A stretch of DNA of 64,000 nt from JASLBX01 sp036373915 (lineage in GTDB: Bacteria; Actinomycetota; Actinomycetes; Jiangellales; Jiangellaceae). The position numbers and the translations under genes were made by a program. The stretch covers positions 1 to 64,000 of the forward strand of contig DASUUU010000110.1 in assembly GCA_036373915.1 (NCBI GenBank), read 5' to 3'. Position 1 is the stretch's first letter. Each line of letters begins with the position of its first letter. Below, piece after piece: positions 53,058-60,212 of this stretch. The notes beneath the pieces were generated by a model. That model was not told the origin of the DNA, did no database searches, and saw only the letters and a program-made list of their open reading frames with translations.

Positions 53058-55724
53058 CTAGCCGAGCCGCCTCGTGTACCAGTCCGACCGCCCGCCCGGC
53101 GGCGCCACCGTGCCCGAGCCGTTCAGCACCGAGTAACCCTTCGGCGCGACGAGGATCGGGGTCAGTTCAAGGTCGATCACCTCGGGCAAGTCGTCGGTGA
53201 GCCGTGACACGCGGTGCAGCAGTTCCTCGATGGCGGCCAGGTCGGCTACCGCGCCCCCGCGGTAACCCAGCAGCAGGGGCGCCGCCTTTATCTCGTGCAC
53301 CATCTCGCGCGCGTCGACGTCCGTCAGGGGAGGGATCCGGTACGCCCGGTCGCCGAGCAGGTCGGTCGGCACCCCCGACAGGCCGAACGACACGACAGGA
53401 CCGAACAGCTGATCCTCCTGCGCGCTGATCACGACGGGGATGCCGGGCGGTGCCATCGCCTGGACGACGAACTGGGCCTCGGCCGGGTCGGCGAGGGTGC
53501 GCGACAACGTCGCCCACGCGTCGCGCATCTCGTCAGCGGTGTCGATGTTGCGCCACACATCGGAAAGATCGGGACGGAACCGCAGGTGTGGTGCGGTCGC
53601 CTTCAGCACCACGTTCCAGCCGAGCCGCTCACCGGCCGCGATGGCATCGTCGAGGGACGGTGCTGAGATCATCTCCAGCAGGGTTATGCCGTAGCAGGCC
53701 AGTAGTCGGCGGAGTTGGTCGCCGTCGAGCTCGGTCCCGGTCGGGTGACCGTCCAGCGCGGCGGCCACGATGGCTCGCGCACCCTCCACGTCGCAATCGG
53801 CCAGTTCCGGGACCGAACCGCGGGGACGCCGTTGCCATTGGGCGTACGACGTCGCGTGGGCGAGGGCGCGGGCAGCTTCCTCCGCCGAGGGGTACGACGG
53901 GATGGACCCGCGGCCGGCGATGCCGAGCTCGTCGGGTACTCGCAGTGGCTCCGGCACTCCCCTGCTGCCGAGAAACGTCGACACGATCGTCTTGGCCGGC
54001 CGCGCCGCCGCAGTCGTCGCAAGCACCCGCGCGACCTCGTCACCGCGCGAGGATTCCACGGTCGGCACGAACACGGCGATGATCGAGTCGACACCGGGGT
54101 CGTCCAGCGTGTCGGACAGGGCGCGCTCGAAATCGGCCGCGGAAGCCTGCGGTCCGAGGTCACGCGGCTGGCCCACCACCTCGAGCCCGGTGCTGTCCGC
54201 AGCGTCGGCCGCCAGCAGCCCTATCGAGTCAGAGTTGCCGACGACGGCGACCCGCCTCCCGCCTGGTAGGGGCTGATAGGCCAGCACCTGGGCCACATCG
54301 AACATTTCCGCCAGCGTGTCCACGCGGATCACCCCCGACTGGCGGAACATCGCGTCGAGCGCGGCCACGGGTGCGGAGCTACGGCGCACCGCATGCCCTA
54401 GCGGGACCCCTTGTGTCGAGCGACCACTCTTGACGGCCACAACGGGTTTGCTCAAAGCGACCCGGCGAGCCAGCCGGGAGAACTTGCGCGGGTTGCCGAG
54501 CGACTCCAGATAGAGCAGCACGACATCGGTCGCGGGATCGTCCCGCCAGTACTGGAGCAGGTCGTTGCCAGACACGTCGGCGCGATTGCCCGCCGAAACG
54601 AAGCTGGAAAGGCCCAGCCCGCGTGCGGCGACGGTTTCGAGGATGGCTATCCCGAGCGCTCCGGACTGGGAGAAGAACCCGACGCGGCCCGGCGGCGGCA
54701 CGAGCTCGGCCAGCGAGGCGTTCAGCGAGTACTCCGGATCGGTGTTCACGATGCCCAGGCAGTTCGGGCCGACGACGCGCATGCCATTGGCCCGCGCCAG
54801 CCGCACCAACTCCGCCTGGCGGGCTCGGCCGTCGTCGTCCCCCGTCTCGGCGAATCCCGCGGAGACCACGACAAGGCCCTTGACGCCCTTGGCGGCGCAC
54901 TCCAGCACGACAGGGATCACGGCGGGTGCCGGTACGGCGATCACCACCAGGTCCACGTCACCGGGAATGTCGCCGATGCTCGGGTACGCGGGAACACCCG
55001 CGATCGCCGGCGCTCCGGGGTTCACCGCGTACACCGGGCCCGTGAACCCGCCGAGGACGAGGTTGCGAACGAGAGTCTGACCGACCTTGTCGCGGAATCG
55101 GCTGGCCCCGACGACCGCGACCGAACGCGGCGTCAGGAGCCGGCCGATCGAACGCGCCTCGGCGCGGTGTTCGCGCGCGGTCATCACGGCCAGCGAGTCC
55201 TCAGTCGGATGGACCTCGAAGCTGACGTGCACGACGCCGTCCTCGTATGTGTTGTCGACCGTGTACCCGGCGTCCGCGAAAACCTTTATCATCTTGCGGT
55301 TCTGCGGCAGAACCTCCGCCACGAATCTGGTGATCCCGTTCTCGCGGGCCGCTTGAGCCAGGTGCTCCAGCAGGACGCTACCGATTCCCCGCCCCTGGTG
55401 AGCGTCCTCGACCAGGAAGGCCACCTCGGCCTGCTCCTTGTCGATTCGGTCGTACCGGCCCACGGCGATCATGTCGTCGCCCGCAAGCATGATCAACGCG
55501 ACCCGGTCCGCGTGGTCGACGGTGGTGAACGTCTCGATGTCGCGCTCGGACAGGTTCGGATACGGCGCGAAGAACCGGTAATACTTCGATTCGTCGCTCA
55601 CCCTGGCGTAGAACGCGACCAGTCGTTCGGCGTCGTCCGGCCGGATCGGACGCACGTGTGCCGTCGCCCCGTCTGACAGCACGACATCGGCTTCCCAATG
55701 CGCTGGGTACAGCGGCTGAGCCAT
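53058..55724 (-). CDS. GNAT acetyltransferase fused to NDP-forming acyl-CoA synthetase (Pat-like)
   Basis: The 888-residue protein has an N-terminal GNAT domain (residues about 10-175; coenzyme A loop EDAHQGRGIGSVLLEHL) followed by a CoA-binding domain (LTPRSVAVVGASRFRDKVGQ), succinyl-CoA-synthetase-like domains and a C-terminal ATP-grasp domain. The order is the reverse of enterobacterial Pat/PatZ but matches the Streptomyces-type protein acetyltransferases that modify acetyl-CoA synthetase. The synthetase phospho-histidine region reads GHAVRRSSAP, without the usual SHTG, so its ligase activity is doubtful. ATG at 55724 has GAGG 4 nt upstream. It is divergent from parC, with a repeat element in between. 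Confidence 0.9.
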   Translation of the reverse strand: MAQPLYPAHWEADVVLSDGATAHVRPIRPDDAERLVAFYARVSDESKYYRFFAPYPNLSERDIETFTTVDHADRVALIMLAGDDMIAVGRYDRIDKEQAEVAFLVEDAHQGRGIGSVLLEHLAQAARENGITRFVAEVLPQNRKMIKVFADAGYTVDNTYEDGVVHVSFEVHPTEDSLAVMTAREHRAEARSIGRLLTPRSVAVVGASRFRDKVGQTLVRNLVLGGFTGPVYAVNPGAPAIAGVPAYPSIGDIPGDVDLVVIAVPAPAVIPVVLECAAKGVKGLVVVSAGFAETGDDDGRARQAELVRLARANGMRVVGPNCLGIVNTDPEYSLNASLAELVPPPGRVGFFSQSGALGIAILETVAARGLGLSSFVSAGNRADVSGNDLLQYWRDDPATDVVLLYLESLGNPRKFSRLARRVALSKPVVAVKSGRSTQGVPLGHAVRRSSAPVAALDAMFRQSGVIRVDTLAEMFDVAQVLAYQPLPGGRRVAVVGNSDSIGLLAADAADSTGLEVVGQPRDLGPQASAADFERALSDTLDDPGVDSIIAVFVPTVESSRGDEVARVLATTAAARPAKTIVSTFLGSRGVPEPLRVPDELGIAGRGSIPSYPSAEEAARALAHATSYAQWQRRPRGSVPELADCDVEGARAIVAAALDGHPTGTELDGDQLRRLLACYGITLLEMISAPSLDDAIAAGERLGWNVVLKATAPHLRFRPDLSDVWRNIDTADEMRDAWATLSRTLADPAEAQFVVQAMAPPGIPVVISAQEDQLFGPVVSFGLSGVPTDLLGDRAYRIPPLTDVDAREMVHEIKAAPLLLGYRGGAVADLAAIEELLHRVSRLTDDLPEVIDLELTPILVAPKGYSVLNGSGTVAPPGGRSDWYTRRLG

Positions 55725-55760
55725 GGTGCCTCGCATGATACTTGCTAGACGCCCGAGACT

Positions 55761-55953
55761 TGACGATCAGATGACGTGACGGCTGCCTGACCTGGGACGT
55801 GATCGCGACTTTCCCACCTGATCGTTTACTCCCACAAGCTGAGATGCGATCAGACGGGCTGTCGCCGCTGTGACCTGCATATCAGTCGACTTGTAGCCAC
55901 CTGATCGTCTCGGCAGAGTGGATCAGGTGACACATCGACGATCAGGTGACCAA
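55761..55953 (+). repeat. 193-bp intergenic repeat element, copy 2
   Basis: This copy carries GATCAGATG at 55765, CACCTGATC at 55815 and 55898, GATCAGACG at 55848, and GATCAGGTG at 55921 and 55940. Spacings between successive shared motifs are 50, 33, 50, 23 and 19 nt, against 49, 34, 50, 23 and 19 nt in copy 1 (43410-43602). CTGACCTGGG is 22 nt from the first motif in both. The 55898-55929 part forms a perfect 9-bp stem. The element fills most of the 313-nt gap between the divergent Pat-like and parC genes, which must also hold their promoters; nothing else was recognised there. Confidence 0.85.
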
Positions 55954-56037
55954 CTGCGGGTCGGTCCACGGCTCGGGCCTGGTTGCGAGCAACAATGAGG
56001 GCGTCCGAATCCTGTCGATCGAGGAGCACGACCGGCC

Positions 56038-58497
56038 ATGGCCCGCCGCACGACCAAGAACCCGCCACCGGAGGACTTCGATGAAGTGATCCTCGACGTC
56101 GACATCTCCGAGGAGATGCGCGGCAGCTTCCTCGAGTACGCCTACTCGGTCATCTACTCTCGGGCGATCCCGGACGCTCGCGACGGCCTCAAGCCGGTGC
56201 AGCGGCGGATCTTGTTCCAGATGAACGAGATGGGGCTGCGCCCCGATCGTGCGCACGTCAAGTGTGGGCGGGTAGTCGGCGACGTCATGGGCAAGCTGCA
56301 CCCGCACGGCGACGGCGCGATCTACGACACGCTCGTGCGGATGGCCCAGCCATGGGCGATGCGCCTGCCGCTGGTCGACGGCCACGGTAATTTCGGATCA
56401 TTAGACGCAAATCCGGCGGCCTACCGCTACACCGAATGCCGGATGGCCGAACCGGCGACGCTGCTCACCCAGTCGCTCGACGAGAACGTCGTCGACATGG
56501 TGCCCAACTACGACGGGCAGTTCGAGCAGCCCGAGGTGCTACCCGCCGCGTTCCCGAACCTGCTGGTCAACGGCGCGAGCGGGATAGCGGTGGGCATGGC
56601 CACGAATATGCCGCCGCACAACCTGGGCGAGGTCATCGAGGCGGCCCGGCACCTGCTGGCCAACCCGGAGGCCTCCCTGGACGACCTCATGCGGTTCGTC
56701 CCCGGCCCGGACCTGCCCACCGGGGGGCGGATCGTCGGGTTGGAAGGCATCCGCGAGGCGTACGAGACAGGGCGCGGCTCGTTCCGGACCCGAGCCACCG
56801 CCCGCGTCGAGAACATCACCGCCCGCCGCAAGGGCATCGTGATCACCGAGCTTCCGTACATGGTCGGCCCGGAGCGGGTTCGCCAGCGCATAGCCGAACT
56901 GGTCCGCAGCAAGAAGCTGCAAGGCATCGCCGACGTCGAGGACTACACCGACCGCAACACCAGCCTCCGCCTCGTCATCGAGCTCAAGAGCGGCTTCGTG
57001 CCCGAGGCGGTGCTCGAGCAGCTCTACCGGTTGACCCCCCTCGAAGAGTCGTTCGCGATCAACAACGTGGCGCTCGTGGACGGCCAGCCACGCACCCTGG
57101 GCCTCAAGGAGCTGCTCGAGGTCTTCCTCAAGCACCGGCTCGATGTCGTCCGCCGGCGCAGCGAGTTCCGCCGCACCAAGGCGGCCGACCGGCTGCACCT
57201 GGTCGACGGTCTGCTCATAGCGCTGCTCGACATCGACGAGGTCATCCAGCTGATCCGCTCGTCCGAGGACGCGACCGACGCTCGCAACCGGCTGATGAGC
57301 GTGTTCGACCTGACCGAGATCCAGGCCAGGTACATCCTGGACACGCCGCTGCGCCGGCTCACCAAGTACGACCGGCTCGAGCTCGAAACCGAGGCCGACG
57401 AGCTGCGCCGCACCATCGCCGAGCTCACCGAGATCCTGGAGAGCGAGGACCGGATGCGCGAGGTCGTGTCGCACGAGCTCGCGGACGTGGCGGCCGCGCA
57501 TGCGACGCCCCGGCGCACTGTGCTGCTCGAATCGGCCGGGACGCCGGTATCGGCGCAGGCAGTAAGCACGCTGGAAGTGACCGACGACCCCTGCCACGTC
57601 CTGCTTTCCTCAACCGGGCTGCTCGCCCGGACCAGCGGCGACGAGCCACTTGCGGCGCGCGGCAAGCGGGCCAAGCATGACGTAGTCGTCTCCCAAGTGC
57701 GAGCCACCGCTCGCGGTCACGTAGGCGCTGTGACGAGCACCGGCCGGGTCGTCCGGCTACCTGTACTGGACCTGCCGGCGCTTCCGCCGACGGCTCAGGC
57801 CCCCAACCTCTCCGGCGGTGCGCCGGTCAAGGAGTTCATCGAACTGGCCAAGGACGAGCGCGTGCTGTGCCTGACGACGTTCGACCCGGACTCACCTGGC
57901 CTCGCACTCGGCACGGCACGGGGCATCGTCAAGCGGGTCAATTCCGACTACCCGTCCAACAAGGACGAGTGGGACGTCATCCGGCTCGATGACGGCGACC
58001 GAGTCGTGGGAGCAACCGAACTGCGCACGGGCGAGGAGGATCTGGTCTTCGTGACTTCCGATGCCCAGTTGCTGAAGTTCTCCGCCAATGCGGTACGGCC
58101 CCAGGGTCGTGGCGGTGGCGGCGTGGCCGGGGTAAAGCTCGGCAACGGCGCCCGGGTCGTCTTCTTCGGTGCGGTCGACCCTGACACTGACTCGTCCGTC
58201 GTCACTATCTCCGGTAGCTCTGCGGCGCTGCCGGGCACGCAGGCCGGTAATGTGAAGGTCACTCCCTACTCGGAGTACCCCGCCAAGGGACGGGCGACCG
58301 GCGGCGTGCGCTGCCACCGCTTCCTCAAGGGCGAGGACACCTTGTTGCTCGCGTGGGCGGGCAGGGCACCGGCCGTCGCCGCGGCCGCCAGCGGCGTTCC
58401 TGTCGCGTTGCCCGATGCGACCGGCCGACGTGACGGCTCGGGCACCCCGGCAACACAACCGATCGCCGCAGTCGCCGGCTCACCGACCCCGCAGTGA
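56038..58497 (+). CDS. parC: Topoisomerase IV subunit A (GyrA/ParC family)
   Basis: The 819-residue type IIA topoisomerase A subunit has the catalytic Tyr131 in PAAYRYTECRM, the quinolone-region motif HPHGDGAIYDTLVRMAQPW at 88-106, and the isoleucine-region SGIAVGMATNMPPHN. A coiled-coil and tower region follow, then a C-terminal beta-pinwheel with the degenerate box PQGRGGGGVAGVKL. It is not beside gyrB, recF or dnaA and resembles the Streptomyces ParC located near sepH, so topoisomerase IV is the better name than gyrase. The ParE partner is outside the window. The residue equal to E. coli GyrA Ser83 is Gly93. ATG is at 56038; a terminator hairpin follows the stop. Confidence 0.92.
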   Translation: MARRTTKNPPPEDFDEVILDVDISEEMRGSFLEYAYSVIYSRAIPDARDGLKPVQRRILFQMNEMGLRPDRAHVKCGRVVGDVMGKLHPHGDGAIYDTLVRMAQPWAMRLPLVDGHGNFGSLDANPAAYRYTECRMAEPATLLTQSLDENVVDMVPNYDGQFEQPEVLPAAFPNLLVNGASGIAVGMATNMPPHNLGEVIEAARHLLANPEASLDDLMRFVPGPDLPTGGRIVGLEGIREAYETGRGSFRTRATARVENITARRKGIVITELPYMVGPERVRQRIAELVRSKKLQGIADVEDYTDRNTSLRLVIELKSGFVPEAVLEQLYRLTPLEESFAINNVALVDGQPRTLGLKELLEVFLKHRLDVVRRRSEFRRTKAADRLHLVDGLLIALLDIDEVIQLIRSSEDATDARNRLMSVFDLTEIQARYILDTPLRRLTKYDRLELETEADELRRTIAELTEILESEDRMREVVSHELADVAAAHATPRRTVLLESAGTPVSAQAVSTLEVTDDPCHVLLSSTGLLARTSGDEPLAARGKRAKHDVVVSQVRATARGHVGAVTSTGRVVRLPVLDLPALPPTAQAPNLSGGAPVKEFIELAKDERVLCLTTFDPDSPGLALGTARGIVKRVNSDYPSNKDEWDVIRLDDGDRVVGATELRTGEEDLVFVTSDAQLLKFSANAVRPQGRGGGGVAGVKLGNGARVVFFGAVDPDTDSSVVTISGSSAALPGTQAGNVKVTPYSEYPAKGRATGGVRCHRFLKGEDTLLLAWAGRAPAVAAAASGVPVALPDATGRRDGSGTPATQPIAAVAGSPTPQ

Positions 58498-58500
58498 TGG

Positions 58501-58539
58501 GCGAGGCGGGTGATGCAACTTCGGTATCACCCGCCTCGC
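58501..58539. terminator. Bidirectional terminator between parC and coxG
   Basis: GCGAGGCGGGTGAT (58501-58514) pairs perfectly with ATCACCCGCCTCGC (58526-58539) around an 11-nt loop, 3 nt after the parC stop. It lies between convergent genes. Confidence 0.8.
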
Positions 58540-58555
58540 GATACGTGCCCTATCC

Positions 58556-58591
58556 CTCAACCGAGATGGCCCTCAACCGAAGTGGCCGTCA
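58556..58591 (-). repeat. 16-bp tandem repeat at the coxG stop codon
   Basis: Read on the minus strand, GGTTGA followed by a GGCCA-type block recurs with a period of 16 nt. On the plus strand the two full units are CTCAACCGAGATGGCC (58556-58571) and CTCAACCGAAGTGGCC (58572-58587), and a third partial unit holds the coxG stop (58589-58591). TGA codons at 58591, 58575 and 58559 (minus strand) fall in all three frames, the same geometry as the unrelated repeat at 2575-2622. Confidence 0.85.
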
Positions 58592-59359
58592 ACCCCGCAA
58601 GCCGCGCACGACGACCCACACGATGATCGCCCCCGCTATCACCGCGACTACCGGCAGAACGCGTTTGGCGATCGATCCCCCGGCCACCTGGACCAGGTTG
58701 ATCGTGTCCGATGTCGGGCGCTCCTGCGGGCCGGCGGCGGGGGATGCTGCCGCACCACGCGAAGGCTCGCCAACCGTCGGCTCACCGGCTGTTGGTGCCC
58801 CGGCTGTTGGTGCCCCGGCTGTTGGCGGACCGGCCGCCGATTCGCCGGCTACCGGTTCGCCGGTTGCCGCGGATTCGCCGGTTACCGCGGGTTCGCCGCG
58901 CTCCGGAGCGGGCTCGCCGGCACCAAGACGGTCCGCGAGACAGTCGGCGAACTGCCCGAGCAGCTTCGCGCCGACCTCGTCCATGACACCGCGGCCGAAC
59001 TGAGCGGGCCGGCCGGTGATCGCCAGATCGGTCTCGACATTGACCTTGGTCCCGTCGTCGATCTGATTCAGCACCGCGGTCACGGTGGCCGCCGCTGTGC
59101 CCGCCCCTCGGGTCTCCCGGCCCTTGGCCTGCACCACGACCCGCCGGGTCGCGGCGTCCTTCTCGAGGAAGGACGCCGTTCCGGTGTAGGCGACAGTGAC
59201 CGGGCCGACTCGAACCTTGACCTTTCCGGTGAACGAGTCGCCCTCGACCGACTCGATCGTTGCGCCCGGCATACACGGTGCGACCCGTTCGACGTCCAGC
59301 AGAGCCTCCCAGGCCCGCTCGACCGGGACCGGCACGGTGAACTCATGCTCGAGGCGCAT
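58589..59359 (-). CDS. coxG: CoxG-type SRPBCC protein with membrane anchor
   Basis: The 256-residue protein has an N-terminal CoxG/SRPBCC domain (MRLEHEFTVPVPVERAWEAL, CMPGATIESVEGDSFTGKVKVRVGPVTVAYTG in two strands, GRGVMDEVGAKLLGQFADCL). A linker built on PTAGAP and EPAVTGES-like repeats follows, and a single C-terminal membrane helix (VVAVIAGAIIVWVVV). CoxG recruits carbon-monoxide-dehydrogenase-type enzymes to the membrane in carboxydotrophs. The start is 4 nt after coxM on the minus strand, making this the last gene of coxSLMG. A stop-codon tandem repeat follows. Confidence 0.92.
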   Translation of the reverse strand: MRLEHEFTVPVPVERAWEALLDVERVAPCMPGATIESVEGDSFTGKVKVRVGPVTVAYTGTASFLEKDAATRRVVVQAKGRETRGAGTAAATVTAVLNQIDDGTKVNVETDLAITGRPAQFGRGVMDEVGAKLLGQFADCLADRLGAGEPAPERGEPAVTGESAATGEPVAGESAAGPPTAGAPTAGAPTAGEPTVGEPSRGAAASPAAGPQERPTSDTINLVQVAGGSIAKRVLPVVAVIAGAIIVWVVVRGLRG

Positions 59360-59363
59360 CGGC

Positions 59364-60212
59364 TCACACCTCCGCGGCCGCGGCCACGGCGCGGCGCGTC
59401 AGTACCCGGGCCAGATGCGCCCGGTACTCGGCGGACGCGTGGATATCGGTCGTCGGGGCGATTCCTTCGGACGCCGCCTCGGCCGCCGCCGCGACAGCGT
59501 CCGGCGATGCCTCTGCGCCGGCCAGCGCAGCCTCGACCGCTGCCGCCCGGACAGGAGTGGAACCGACGTTGACAAGCCCGATCCGGGCCGACCCGATGGA
59601 TCCGTTCGACCGCTGGACGACCGCGACGGCTCCGACCATGGCCCACGCCTGCGCCACGCGGTTGAACTTCTCGTAGCGGTGGCCCCAACCATCGCCCAGC
59701 TTCGGCACCGATACGGCCACCAGCACCTCGTCCGGGGCCACCGCCGTCTGGAGGTAGTCCACGAAGAACTCCGCGGCCGGCACCTCGCGCCGGCCGTTGC
59801 GGCCGGCCACCGTCATGCTCGCGTCCAGGGCAAGCGCCAGTGCCGGCAGGTCACCGGCAGGATCGGCGTGCGCGATCGAGCCGCCGAACGTGCCGCGATG
59901 CCGCACCGCCGGGTCGGCCACTGTCGCCGTCACCTCGGCGATGACCGGGCAATGAGTTCGGACCAGTTGATCGCGCAGCACCTCGCCGTGGGTCGTCGCG
60001 GCGCCGATCACGAGCCGGTCGCCTTCCTCGCGGATGCCGCGCATCTCGTCGACCCGGGAGACGTCGACCACGACCTCCGGGTAGGCGAGCCGCAGGCGCA
60101 TCAGCGGGATCAGGCTCTGGCCGCCGGCCAGCACCTTGGCGTCCTCATTCAGTGCCGAGACCGCCTCGTCGACCGAGCCGGCCCGGACGTACTCAAACTG
60201 TGCGGGTATCAC
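59364..60212 (-). CDS. coxM: Xanthine-dehydrogenase-family FAD-binding subunit (CoxM-like)
   Basis: The 282-residue medium subunit carries FAD and passes electrons from the iron-sulfur subunit. It has MIPAQFEYVRAGSVDEAVSAL, the FAD-binding motifs LAGGQSLIPLMRLRLAYPE and ATVADPAVRHRGTFGGSIAHADPAGD, and a C-terminal CO-dehydrogenase flavoprotein domain. The start is GTG at 60212 with a 4-bp overlap to coxL. The length is normal for the family. Confidence 0.94.
   Translation of the reverse strand: MIPAQFEYVRAGSVDEAVSALNEDAKVLAGGQSLIPLMRLRLAYPEVVVDVSRVDEMRGIREEGDRLVIGAATTHGEVLRDQLVRTHCPVIAEVTATVADPAVRHRGTFGGSIAHADPAGDLPALALALDASMTVAGRNGRREVPAAEFFVDYLQTAVAPDEVLVAVSVPKLGDGWGHRYEKFNRVAQAWAMVGAVAVVQRSNGSIGSARIGLVNVGSTPVRAAAVEAALAGAEASPDAVAAAAEAASEGIAPTTDIHASAEYRAHLARVLTRRAVAAAAEV

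Noticed and set aside
56038..58497. Calling the topoisomerase subunit gyrA
   Set aside because: There is no gyrB, recF or dnaA nearby, the pinwheel box is degenerate, and the location near sepH matches the second (ParC-type) paralogue of Streptomyces.
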